A DNA stretch of 64,000 nucleotides from Acidobacteriota bacterium (GTDB lineage: Bacteria; Acidobacteriota; Terriglobia; Versatilivoradales; Versatilivoraceae). The position numbers were made by a program, and so were the translations under genes. The notes beneath the pieces were generated by a model. That model worked only from the letters and a program-made list of their open reading frames with translations, did not search any database and had not been told where the DNA came from. Of this stretch, positions 29,287 to 37,792 are shown piece after piece. Numbering within the stretch: position 1 is the first letter of the stretch; each line of letters begins with the position of its first letter. The stretch spans positions 1 through 64,000 of the forward strand of contig JAKEER010000117.1 in the NCBI GenBank assembly GCA_022616615.1. The letters are read 5' to 3'.

Positions 29287-29379
29287 ATGGCGCCTGCCAA
29301 TATGCTCAAGCTTGTTCTCTTTATCGTCTTTCTGATCCTGTTGGTGATTGTGATCAAACGACGCGCGGGCAAATCCTGA
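29287..29379 (+). CDS. 30-aa membrane peptide at the end of the Tad operon
   Basis: Too short for the ORF track. GAAAGGAG lies 8 nt before ATG and the 30-residue product consists of a short polar start, one hydrophobic helix (LKLVLFIVFLILLVIVI) and a KRRAGKS tail, so it would sit in the inner membrane with its C-terminus inside. It follows tadC by 53 bp and comes just before a perfect terminator, which fixes it as the last gene of the operon. I do not know a named family; a Tad-platform accessory peptide is an inference. Confidence 0.65.
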   Translation: MAPANMLKLVLFIVFLILLVIVIKRRAGKS

Positions 29380-29440
29380 TGGTACTGCCCTAGCTACGCC
29401 TAGGCTACAGTCAAGAACCAGTTTCCTACGAGGTCTTTCT

Positions 29441-29474
29441 AAAGTTAACGGCTCTATGAGCCGTTAACTTTTTT
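29441..29474 (+). terminator. Intrinsic terminator of the Tad operon
   Basis: AAAGTTAACGGCTC and GAGCCGTTAACTTT form a perfect 14-bp stem with a TAT loop, continuing into TTTTT. With A and T on both flanks it may act in both directions. Confidence 0.95.
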
Positions 29475-29493
29475 GTAGCAGATCCCAAAACGG

Positions 29494-29841
29494 ATGCAGG
29501 CATTCAACGTCACGCAACAAAGAATGCTGGCCGGTGTTCTCACGGTTGCAAATACTTTTTTTCGCAGCTTGATGGGGCTGATGGGCAAGCCCGGTCTGGC
29601 GGAGGGACACGGGCTGTGGATTGTCCCTTGCCAGAGCATTCACACGTTCTGGATGCGGTTCCCCATCGACGTGATTTTTCTCGACCAGCATCGAACGGTC
29701 GTTCACCTGGTTGAAAGCCTCAGACCTTTTCGTGTTTCGAAGCATCTTTCCAAAGCAAGCAGCGTCATCGAGCTGCCCGTGAACGTCATCAGAACCACCT
29801 GCACCCGTTTGGGCGATGAGATCGAAATCACACAGAAATAA
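29494..29841 (+). CDS. DUF192-family protein
   Basis: This 115-aa protein matches DUF192: GLMGK near residue 28, HGLWIVPC and IHTFWMRFPIDVIFLD in the centre, and VIELP near the C-terminus. Many relatives are exported, but this one has no signal peptide. It starts 20 bp after the Tad terminator with no clear ribosome-binding site and ends inside the start region of the TPR gene. Function is unknown; the family is often found beside Tad loci. Confidence 0.85.
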   Translation: MQAFNVTQQRMLAGVLTVANTFFRSLMGLMGKPGLAEGHGLWIVPCQSIHTFWMRFPIDVIFLDQHRTVVHLVESLRPFRVSKHLSKASSVIELPVNVIRTTCTRLGDEIEITQK

Positions 29842-29851
29842 TCGAGGCGTG

Positions 29852-31369
29852 ATGTCATCACCGAGACAATCATCAAAGGTGCTGATTGCCCGGACGGAGA
29901 TCTCTGAAGGTTCGCGTTCTGGAGAGTGCACCCGTGAGCAGCCAGGGCGGGCGCGCGCTAGGCGGATCCGGCCTCTGGCATTGAAAGTGATGCCGTTGGC
30001 TATGGCGTGTGGCCTTGTCTTGATGACCGGTGCCTGTGTGCACAAGATCCGCGCGGTCAACGACAACTTTTATGTGATCAACCGAAGCGGCAAGCCGCCC
30101 AAGCTGTCGTTTACACATGACCTGAGGCTCGCTCCCAAGAGCCCACGACCTTTAGACTCCATCGAAACATCCGAGAGCCAGGCAAGCAGCAGGCCGCGAC
30201 CAAAGAGCTTGCTATCGAATGCGGAAATTCTGGAGGATGAGAACTCAGAGATGGCTGCTCTCCTGAGGAAGGTGAAGAGCGATCCGGCAAATGCCGGGGT
30301 CCACTCCCAACTGGGGCGAGCCTATCACGAATTCCGAATTTATGATGAGGCTTTGTGGCATTACCAGAAGGCGATCCAACTCGAGCCAGAAAATCCGGGC
30401 CACTATGAGCAGGCCGGAAGGTTATGGAGAGACTGGCAGTCGCCGCAGCAAGGTGTCAGTCTGGTGCAGAAAGCGCTGGAGCTTGAGCCGGATTTTGTTG
30501 AGGCGTGGAACACCTTAGGAACGTTGTTCGACCGGTTGGGGAATCGCAGGCAGGCGCAGGAAGCCTACTTGCAGGCACTGTCGCACGATCCAGGTCTCGA
30601 CTATGTCCACAATAACCTCTGCTTCAGCTATTTGCAGGATGGGCGTTTTGAGCAAGCCGTCCAGCACGGCGAGAGAGCAACGCAACTGAACCCGTCCATG
30701 CTGGTGGCTCACAACAATCTTGGGCTTGCCTATGGAATGCGCGGCGATCTGGTACGATCTCTCGAGGAATTTAGTCAGACGGGAGACGAGGCCGCCGCCA
30801 GAAACAATCTCGGGTTGATGCTCCTGAATTGGGGTCAGTTCGCTGAGTCGATGGAGCAGTTCAGGCTGGCGGCGCGTCTCAGACCGCATTATCGGGTTGC
30901 TGCGTCGAACTACCGGAGCGCGCGCGATCTGAAGTTTCAACAAGAACGAGCTTCCAAGGACAGAATGAGGGCCTTTGATCATGAGACCGGGCTGGCGGTC
31001 CTACCCGGGTCTTTAGGACTTGTGGCACTCAAGGAAGCCGGGTTGAACCTTTTAAGTGGTCCTTTGGAGCTGCTCTCAGCTTTACCCGTGCTGGCGCCTT
31101 CACTTGTGCCGCCGGCCAGCCCCATAGTGGAAGTTGAGGTTGAAAGCCTCGGGGGACCCAGCCAGGACGGAAGGATCTTGGGTGGGCTGCTTGGCAATGA
31201 GTGCCTGTTCCTGACGACGCGCACCGAGCGCACGCGCACGGTCGTTTATTACAGACCAGGATATCTCAAAGCGGCTTTGGAACTGGCGCATTCCATTCCT
31301 GGAAACCAGACTGTCCTCGAGACCAGTCCTTCGGAACAGAACGCCGGCATCAGGGTTCTGCTGCCGTGA
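29852..31369 (+). CDS. TadD-like TPR lipoprotein with LytR_C-like domain
   Basis: The track starts this at ATG 29816 inside the DUF192 gene, but ATG 29852 has GAGG just upstream and is preferred (505 aa). A basic stretch RARARRIR precedes a hydrophobic segment ending in LMTGAC, a possible lipobox. Five or six TPRs follow at about 110-360. The C-terminal 90 residues (IVEVEVESLGG ... TVVYYRPGYLKAALELA) look like a LytR_C domain. TPR lipoproteins named TadD help assemble the Tad secretin, so that role is likely. Confidence 0.7.
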   Translation: MSSPRQSSKVLIARTEISEGSRSGECTREQPGRARARRIRPLALKVMPLAMACGLVLMTGACVHKIRAVNDNFYVINRSGKPPKLSFTHDLRLAPKSPRPLDSIETSESQASSRPRPKSLLSNAEILEDENSEMAALLRKVKSDPANAGVHSQLGRAYHEFRIYDEALWHYQKAIQLEPENPGHYEQAGRLWRDWQSPQQGVSLVQKALELEPDFVEAWNTLGTLFDRLGNRRQAQEAYLQALSHDPGLDYVHNNLCFSYLQDGRFEQAVQHGERATQLNPSMLVAHNNLGLAYGMRGDLVRSLEEFSQTGDEAAARNNLGLMLLNWGQFAESMEQFRLAARLRPHYRVAASNYRSARDLKFQQERASKDRMRAFDHETGLAVLPGSLGLVALKEAGLNLLSGPLELLSALPVLAPSLVPPASPIVEVEVESLGGPSQDGRILGGLLGNECLFLTTRTERTRTVVYYRPGYLKAALELAHSIPGNQTVLETSPSEQNAGIRVLLP

Positions 31370-31489
31370 TGTCTTTTCTGAAGTGGCCAAGCAACGGCAG
31401 GGTCGTCATAGCTTTCCGCCGTTGTGATGCCAAACCGGGCCAGTGGTAAAACAGCGGCCAAAGCTCGATAACTGCAAAGGAGCCTCGTT

Positions 31490-32839
31490 ATGGATTCTGA
31501 AGTCATCGTTAGTGATGTGAAGATTGTTGATGAGAGCAGCCAGAAGCTGATGGCGAGCTATACGCCGCCAACTCCGGCAAGTTTGAAGGAAGTCGGAGTC
31601 AACCGAGACTCACTGATCCACTTGGTGGTCAAGGTTCTCTATTACGCCGGCGAAGTGACCGGATCTTATCTGGCGTCGCGGATGAAGCTGCCTTACACGC
31701 TAGTGGACGAGCTCATCGAATTCGTCAAAGCGGAAAAGCTGTGCGAAGTAAAGGGAATGGCTGGCATCGGCAAGTCCGCTTACCGATATGCGATCACGTC
31801 GCTTGGAAGAGACCGAGCCCGCGAGTTTCTCGAAATCAATCAATACACCGGCGCGGCTCCGGTTCCGCTAGCGCAATATATTGAGATGATCAAACGGCAG
31901 GCCGCTGCCCGGTCGTACATCACGCAGGAAGGCATTGCCAAGAATTTCTCTCACCTGGTTCTTAGCAAGCAGATGCTTGACATGCTTGGGCCAGCCATCA
32001 ACTCAGGCAAGTCAATGTTTGTTTATGGTGCGCCTGGAAACGGCAAATCCGTCGTTTCTGAGGCGATTGGCCATATGCTTGGCGGGGAGGTTTATATTCC
32101 TCATGCCATTGACGTGGATGGCATCGTGATCACGATTTACGATCCCATCAACCATCATGCATACGAGAGCGACAAGGTCCCCGAGTCTTCAGGTTACCGG
32201 TCGCCGATATTCAGCGACACCGAAGATTTTGATCAGCGATGGGTGCGCTGCCACCGCCCCTTTGTTTTCGCTGGCGGGGAGCTGACGCTGGACATGCTTG
32301 ACTTGTCGTTTAACGAAATCGCCAAGTTTTATGAAGCCCCTTTTCAGGTGAAGGCCAACGGAGGCGTTTTTCTGATCGACGACTTTGGCCGCCAATTGGT
32401 GCGCCCGAAGGATCTGTTGAACCGGTGGATCGTCCCGCTCGAAAAGCGAGTCGATTACCTGACGCTGCACACGGGGAAGAAATTCGAGCTGCCCTTTGAC
32501 GCACTGATCATTTTCTCGACCAACCTCAAACCGCAGGAACTAGTCGACGAGGCCTTCTTCCGCCGCATTCGTTACAAGATCCACTTTGAAAATCCAACGC
32601 TGGAAGAGTACAAGGAAATCTTCAAGAATTACTGCCGCACCAAGAATATTGTCTACAATCCGATTATCGTGGATTACATGCAGACAGAGTTCTATCAGAA
32701 ATACGGCGTGGAAATTCGGCGCTGCCATCCACGGGATGTCATCGAACAGGTAGCCGACATCGCCCGTTATTTGAATACGCCGCCAGCACTCACTAAGGAG
32801 TTGGTGGACGCGGCCTGCCATAGTTACTTCGTGAAGTGA
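31490..32839 (+). CDS. AAA+ ATPase with winged-helix-like N-terminus
   Basis: The protein has 449 aa. Residues 35-115 resemble a winged helix (LASRMKLPYTLVDELIEFV). The AAA+ domain has Walker A YGAPGNGKS (179-187), Walker B VFLIDDFGR (293-301, with Asp-Asp instead of the usual Asp-Glu), a sensor-1-like FSTNL and an arginine-rich AFFRRIRYKI segment. The overall form recalls MoxR-type remodelling ATPases, but no partner VWA gene is nearby. AAAGGAG lies 8 nt before ATG. Its neighbours are Tad genes, a membrane coiled coil and divergent J-domain and PilZ genes, which suggests remodelling of an envelope complex. Confidence 0.8.
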   Translation: MDSEVIVSDVKIVDESSQKLMASYTPPTPASLKEVGVNRDSLIHLVVKVLYYAGEVTGSYLASRMKLPYTLVDELIEFVKAEKLCEVKGMAGIGKSAYRYAITSLGRDRAREFLEINQYTGAAPVPLAQYIEMIKRQAAARSYITQEGIAKNFSHLVLSKQMLDMLGPAINSGKSMFVYGAPGNGKSVVSEAIGHMLGGEVYIPHAIDVDGIVITIYDPINHHAYESDKVPESSGYRSPIFSDTEDFDQRWVRCHRPFVFAGGELTLDMLDLSFNEIAKFYEAPFQVKANGGVFLIDDFGRQLVRPKDLLNRWIVPLEKRVDYLTLHTGKKFELPFDALIIFSTNLKPQELVDEAFFRRIRYKIHFENPTLEEYKEIFKNYCRTKNIVYNPIIVDYMQTEFYQKYGVEIRRCHPRDVIEQVADIARYLNTPPALTKELVDAACHSYFVK

Positions 32840-32877
32840 TTCCTTCAGGCGGCCGGTTCGTTCAGAGGCAGACGCTG

Positions 32878-33228
32878 ATGTTCGACAAGATCAGATATGC
32901 TCTAACGCTGTTCGACAGTACGGAGATCTTCATCCTGTTTGCCGGTCTGATTGTTTACCACCTCGTCATTCTGCTCTTCATCACTATGTCCGTTCGAGCC
33001 TCGGCGGTGCTACGGCTCAGGTCGCTGGAAGCGGAACGGGATGAATACAAGAAGAACTGGCAGCATCGCGATGAAGGGTGGAAAGATCGTGAAGAAGGGT
33101 TGCGGCGAATCCTAAGCGAGGAGCGGGAGCGGCAGGTTTCGCAGCTCAAGGCAGAGTACGATTCTTACATCGGACTGCTGGAACAGAAACTGACCAGGAC
33201 GAAAACCCGCGAGACGGGAATGTCTTAG
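32878..33228 (+). CDS. Small membrane-anchored coiled-coil protein
   Basis: The protein has about 116 aa from ATG 32878 (the track uses GTG 32836, which would overlap the ATPase gene). One strong membrane helix (IFILFAGLIVYHLVILLFITM) is followed by about 70 charged residues rich in Glu, Arg and Lys with coiled-coil heptads (LEAERDEYKKNW, LSEERERQVSQLKAEYD). It lies about 40 bp after the ATPase and is probably its partner, tethering it to the membrane. No family recognised. Confidence 0.65.
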   Translation: MFDKIRYALTLFDSTEIFILFAGLIVYHLVILLFITMSVRASAVLRLRSLEAERDEYKKNWQHRDEGWKDREEGLRRILSEERERQVSQLKAEYDSYIGLLEQKLTRTKTRETGMS

Positions 33229-33299
33229 CCTGCCTACGATACTGTAGACTGCAAGAACCTCCAGTGCTCAGGGAGGCCTACAATGTCATCATACTTACT

Positions 33300-34751
33300 C
33301 TACCGGCTCATTGACAGCCGCCACGCGGCGTCAAACTCGTCGACGCTCTGGTGCGTCACTTTTTGAAAAGCATTCTCGAAGTTGTAGTTTTGTCCCATGA
33401 GATCGAGGATGCTTCGGATTGAAGGCTTGCCTAGCGAAGCCACCAGATGCTCAACAGCCGCCAGTCCCTCAATATAGGCGACTGAGGCAGCGCCAGCGGA
33501 CAGTCCGACGAACGATCCTTTCAACCCCTTCAAAGGAATCAGTTGACCTTCCTTGTTCAGTGCTTCGAGCCATTTGCGGTAGTTGGAAGCCGATTTCCCC
33601 TCTTGAAATTGCGCGACTCCTTCGTTAAACCACGAAGGGCAACCGCGTCCGGGTAGCGATCGAATGAACGCGTGCGTCAGCTCGTGAACCAAAACTGCGG
33701 AAAGCTCCGTTGTGACGGAGGCGAGTCCTTTGGTAGGAACACGAATCTTGCCATCAAAAAGGGCACCCGACCAGCTGGGGGCTTGGGTTATGTCGAAGTA
33801 GGCTTGATCGGGATACAGAATCACGGCGACCGTCGCTGGTGCCTGGGAAGTCAGGTCAATGCTCAGCTGGCGGTAGAGGCTTTCGAGTGTCGTCAGAATT
33901 TGCTGGCCGAGCCGGTAATCAGACACCTTGCGGTCGTAACGTAAGATGAAGTGGGCGCTCTGCAACACGCCCAGCTCGCTGTGCACCCCTGACTCCTGGC
34001 GCGCTTTTTCCAGCCTGGCAGAAATTTCTGGGCTCGGGCCAAGCTGCAGCGCTTCAGTCCACTGTCTGATGGCTTGCGCGACTTTCTCTTGGGCGTAGTA
34101 AGCCTCACCCAGCAGGTAATGGGTCCACTGATTCCTTTTGTCCAATTCCAGGCATGTCAGCAGTAGATCTTCGGAGGCGCGATAGTTCCCTGTACGGTGA
34201 TTGATGATTGCCAAGTTTGACAGAACAGCAAGGTTTCTCTTGTCCAGGGCCAAAGCTTCCTCAAGGCTGCTCTTAGCGGACGCAAGATCCCCCTGAGCGG
34301 CCTGAAGAGACGCGAGCGAATTCAGGCCGCGCACGAGTTCTGATTTGGCGAGTGCGTCCGCCGGATCCGCTTTCAGATTCTCTCTGAGCCGGTTCAGCAG
34401 CTCTTTGGAAATGGTTGACGTCCCGCCACGCAAGGGAGTGTCCAGCGGCGCCTTGGGTTCGCTTGGCGCGGAAGGACTGCGTTCGTCAATGGCAATGCCG
34501 TATCTTCTAGAAGGCCCCTCGGGCGTGGGAAGTGACTTTTGCTCCTGGATTCTCCGCACAGCAGATTTCGGGAGAACTTGGACCTTGCCTCCGGTCTGAT
34601 ATCTAATTTCAGCACCTTCCTCCCAGGCTTTCTCAACGACCAGCACATTTCCGTTCGTGAGATAGACGACATCCGCCGTCAGCCTCGCTGGGAGGCTGAT
34701 AAGCAAGAAGTAACTTAGGGCTGCGGTGTTCAGTTGGCGCGGAGATTTCAT
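33300..34751 (-). CDS. Secreted TPR protein with gluzincin peptidase domain
   Basis: Start is set at ATG 34751 (483 aa) because the track start at 34889 would overlap the previous gene, while 34751 begins a good signal peptide (ALSYFLLISLPARLTA). Then come VVYLTNGNVLVVEKA, a beta-rich segment, four to five TPRs (about 120-260) and a peptidase_MA-like domain at about 290-460 with the zinc site HELTH and WFNEGVAQF, the second Glu being the third ligand. It is likely a periplasmic metallopeptidase. It lies 37 bp after the repeat-protein gene on the same strand. Confidence 0.8.
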   Translation of the reverse strand: MKSPRQLNTAALSYFLLISLPARLTADVVYLTNGNVLVVEKAWEEGAEIRYQTGGKVQVLPKSAVRRIQEQKSLPTPEGPSRRYGIAIDERSPSAPSEPKAPLDTPLRGGTSTISKELLNRLRENLKADPADALAKSELVRGLNSLASLQAAQGDLASAKSSLEEALALDKRNLAVLSNLAIINHRTGNYRASEDLLLTCLELDKRNQWTHYLLGEAYYAQEKVAQAIRQWTEALQLGPSPEISARLEKARQESGVHSELGVLQSAHFILRYDRKVSDYRLGQQILTTLESLYRQLSIDLTSQAPATVAVILYPDQAYFDITQAPSWSGALFDGKIRVPTKGLASVTTELSAVLVHELTHAFIRSLPGRGCPSWFNEGVAQFQEGKSASNYRKWLEALNKEGQLIPLKGLKGSFVGLSAGAASVAYIEGLAAVEHLVASLGKPSIRSILDLMGQNYNFENAFQKVTHQSVDEFDAAWRLSMSR

Positions 34752-34788
34752 GGGCCCGACGGGAAGAGAAACAATTTGGCGGAAGGCA

Positions 34789-35916
34789 TTATTTGCCAGG
34801 CTCAATGGTTTGAGCGACCTTCTGGGAGACCGCCAGATTGCCATTGGCGTCGCGAGTCTTGATGGTTCTTTCGACGCTAACCTTTCCATTTCCCAGAGGC
34901 TTAGAAGTCTCTGTCACCAGCTCGCTGACCCGCAGACCGCCTGACGGATTTAGCGGATCGACTGCTTCGACTTGGGTGCTGCTCTGAATGCTGCCGTCCG
35001 GCAGCCGGCGTTCTTCTCCGGTCACGCGTTGCGAAAGCGTGAGCCCGGTACTGTTCACGTTTGGCAGCAGGCGGTGCACATTTCGCGACTCGAGAAGCCG
35101 CTGGTAGTTGCGGACACCGTCGGAAGTTTCAGATTGGGTCTCGGTGACTCTGTCTGTCAACAAGAACCGGCCGTCATAGCTTGTCTGATGGACCGCCGTT
35201 TCCTTTTTGAAGGCGTTCTCGCCGAGCTTGGTCGTCGTTTCCTTGACGTTTTCGACCACAGCCATGCGACCGCTGGCTTCTTTGAGTTTCCGGCTGCTTT
35301 CCTTCACCGTCAATGTTTCCGAGATCTTCCTTTCGCTTGCTTCTTCGATCTCAGCGAGTGAAAACTTGCCTTCGGCGTCGGGCCGGTAGAGAGCACGGGT
35401 CAATTGTCGTTCCTTAGGTGAAGTTCTAACGACCGTTTCATTCTCGACAATCTGCGCGGCCATCTTGCCGTTAATGTCTGGCCGATAATACGACCTTTGC
35501 GTTTCTTCAGTATTTCCCTTCAACATATGATCTTCTTTGATCAGCTCTTGTGTTGCCAGCCGCCCGTTCAAGTCCGGTGTCCGGATGGTTCGCTCTACCT
35601 GATATTGAGTGTCGCTGATCCGGCGGCTTAGCTCACTCTCCTCCCGATCCACGCGCTCGCCACCGTTGATTGAAAGCGCCCGAAAAGCCGTGGTTCGTTG
35701 GTAGTTCTTGTCGTCTGCAAGTTTCTGGTATTCAGAGACCTTCGTCTCGGAGCCCATACGGTCCGTGCTCGTTGGCACATAGAGGTAGCTGGTCGATGAT
35801 TGTTCTCGCCCGCCTGATTTCTTGGCAGTTTCCTGGCCCAGTGTCAAGACGGGAAGAGCCAACAAAGCCAGGACGACCGCGAGGCTAAAGCTTCTCATAG
35901 AATGACTGCGTTGCAT
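34789..35916 (-). CDS. Secreted protein of about eight 33-residue repeats
   Basis: Start at ATG 35916, ahead of a signal peptide (MRSFSLAVVLALLALPVLTLGQ); the track start at 36057 adds unrelated sequence. After about 60 residues the 375-aa chain is built from roughly eight units of about 33 residues, each with an aromatic or Thr stretch, a D/S-x-x-G-R/K core (PDLNGRLA, PDINGKMA, PDAEGKFS, SYDGRFLL, RDANGNLA) and a strongly charged linker. Such spacing suggests a beta-solenoid or filament. It is upstream of the metallopeptidase gene in an apparent operon. No family recognised. Confidence 0.7.
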   Translation of the reverse strand: MQRSHSMRSFSLAVVLALLALPVLTLGQETAKKSGGREQSSTSYLYVPTSTDRMGSETKVSEYQKLADDKNYQRTTAFRALSINGGERVDREESELSRRISDTQYQVERTIRTPDLNGRLATQELIKEDHMLKGNTEETQRSYYRPDINGKMAAQIVENETVVRTSPKERQLTRALYRPDAEGKFSLAEIEEASERKISETLTVKESSRKLKEASGRMAVVENVKETTTKLGENAFKKETAVHQTSYDGRFLLTDRVTETQSETSDGVRNYQRLLESRNVHRLLPNVNSTGLTLSQRVTGEERRLPDGSIQSSTQVEAVDPLNPSGGLRVSELVTETSKPLGNGKVSVERTIKTRDANGNLAVSQKVAQTIEPGK

Positions 35917-36145
35917 TGGCTTAACCCTGCCTTGCCCGCAAGAATTCAATTCGATAATTTTCTCATCGACGCTCACCGGCCTGTAGATTAGGGCCAATTT
36001 GCTTGTGCCGATGAATGAGCTTTTTGGTACCGAAATCCTGCGGCATCCAGCCAGCAAGGACCACCCTTGTGAATAGGTCTCGCCCCTTCAACGACACAAA
36101 TGCTAGGAATGCCCAAAACACCTTCTCGCTTTCGACGGCATTGAG

Positions 36146-37399
36146 TTAGCTCTTCAGGAGTTTCAGAGTGGTCAAAGGCAATGACTTGTTGGCCGTGTCT
36201 TTCGCCCGTACCAAGAAGCCGCCGCCGGATCTGGGATGAGACTCAATGGGAATGCCAAGGACGTGCGCAGACATATCGTAGAAGCTTTTCGCAAGGGGAA
36301 TTGAGTCGCTTTGAAGAGTCAAAGGGTCGCCTGACTGAATCGAGCGAATCAGTGACTTGTAATCGTTGGGGATTGACCAGAAAACCTTGAAATTAAGAGT
36401 CTTCTCAACCTCTTTGATGCTGACATCGTTACCCTTAAGATACCGGTTGAGCAGCAGCCGAATGCGACTTGAAGAGTAACCGAGGCGCTCGAACCCATGC
36501 AGCACTCGCTGGGCATTGCGTAGGGCCGGCAGACTACACTTGGAAATCAAGAAAATGATGTGTGAAGAATCCAGGACTGACACAACCAACTCGTTTAGCG
36601 TGCTGGAAGTGTCAATGATGATGTAGTCGTACTCCATCTGCAGAATAGCCAGCAGCGGTCTTACCTCCGCAGCCAATGCTCGCGACTTCTGCGGGAAACC
36701 GTCGCTGAAAGAGAGCAGGTCAATTCCGGTCTTTGAGTGTGTCGTGATGGTTCTGAAAATCAAAGCCGGGTCGAGAACTGAGTCCTTGCTGTCTTCCTGA
36801 ACCAGAAACTTATGACTCTTCAGTCCGAAGAATCCGGCCACATCCCCGAATTCGACGTCCAAATCAAAAACAAGAACCTTCTTCTTGGAAAGCTTGCTCA
36901 AGCTGACTGCAAAATTCGTGGAGATTGTCGTCGAACCGTTGCCACCCTTGCAGCTAAAGAACGAGAATATCGTAGCAGGTTCCTTAGCCTGGGCCGATGG
37001 GCCGATCTGCCTCTGAACTCGCACAAACGCCTGGTGTACGGCTTCTGCGGTCAACGGCCTCGAAAGAATCTCCTTCACTCCCAGCCGCAGGGCTTCAATC
37101 AAAAAGCCTGAATCGAACGATTCACCCGCAGTAAGGATTGGGACTCCTGGAAAATTTTGCTGCAGATCTTTGAGCAACTGCAAGCTGGATTGGGGGTCTT
37201 TGCTGAATTCAACTAAGAGGACATGGGGGTCGATGCTTGCCATCTCTTCCCAAGTTTCATTGCTGAAACCTTCCGACGCGCCGAGGACCTCTAATACGAT
37301 CCTGGCAGAATCAATTTTCCCCACATGATGGCGACATTCTTTTCTAAACCGATCTTCCCAATAGATTACCAGGGTCCGAAGTTTTTCTGTCGTTGGCAT
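36146..37399 (-). CDS. Second CpaE/TadZ-like ATPase
   Basis: This 417-aa protein is a paralogue of the CpaE at 24525, with the same plan: receiver-like N-terminus (to about 130) and MinD-like domain. The Walker A is CKGGNGSTTISTN, again lacking the phosphate-binding Lys (Ser156) while keeping signature Lys151. Sequence similarity to copy 1 is evident (SLPALRNAQRVL against SLRNAQRCL; TLNFKVFWSIPNDY against TLNFPVNWFFPNDW). It lies on the opposite strand in the accessory module, so it may place a different complex. Confidence 0.85.
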   Translation of the reverse strand: MPTTEKLRTLVIYWEDRFRKECRHHVGKIDSARIVLEVLGASEGFSNETWEEMASIDPHVLLVEFSKDPQSSLQLLKDLQQNFPGVPILTAGESFDSGFLIEALRLGVKEILSRPLTAEAVHQAFVRVQRQIGPSAQAKEPATIFSFFSCKGGNGSTTISTNFAVSLSKLSKKKVLVFDLDVEFGDVAGFFGLKSHKFLVQEDSKDSVLDPALIFRTITTHSKTGIDLLSFSDGFPQKSRALAAEVRPLLAILQMEYDYIIIDTSSTLNELVVSVLDSSHIIFLISKCSLPALRNAQRVLHGFERLGYSSSRIRLLLNRYLKGNDVSIKEVEKTLNFKVFWSIPNDYKSLIRSIQSGDPLTLQSDSIPLAKSFYDMSAHVLGIPIESHPRSGGGFLVRAKDTANKSLPLTTLKLLKS

Positions 37400-37792
37400 G
37401 AAATGTTTGCTTCTCCGAAGGTTTGACGTTCAACTACCCGACGCTGTGCAATTTAAGGGCCCAGGGATTCTCCAGTGACATCTTGAGAAACGAGCCAAGT
37501 GGTGGCTCATTCCCAACTCGTCCTTTGCACCCGCCATTCCCCATAGAGTGGACTGTTCCCCCGAATTCATTGGGCAAGAACCGTGTGAATCCAATCGTAC
37601 TGAGATCGCTCGCCAACCTCGCGGGAATTTCGTCGAGGCTCAAACTCGGAAAAAATGTCCTCAAGAAATCCCGAAAAGTGGAAATAAATTACCCATCGAT
37701 GCGAATTGACCGAGAAAGAGAAACCGCTATATCTGACCAACTAGCATTGGGCCTTCAGGCACCCGAAGCGATGTCCCCACCAGCGCAATGTC
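37400..37792. other. Gap between TadZ2 and PilZ genes
   Basis: A 129-codon plus-strand ORF (37423-37812) spans most of it, but its composition is not protein-like and it overlaps the PilZ gene antisense. I regard the stretch as untranslated, probably holding the promoter for the second TadZ gene. Confidence 0.4.
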
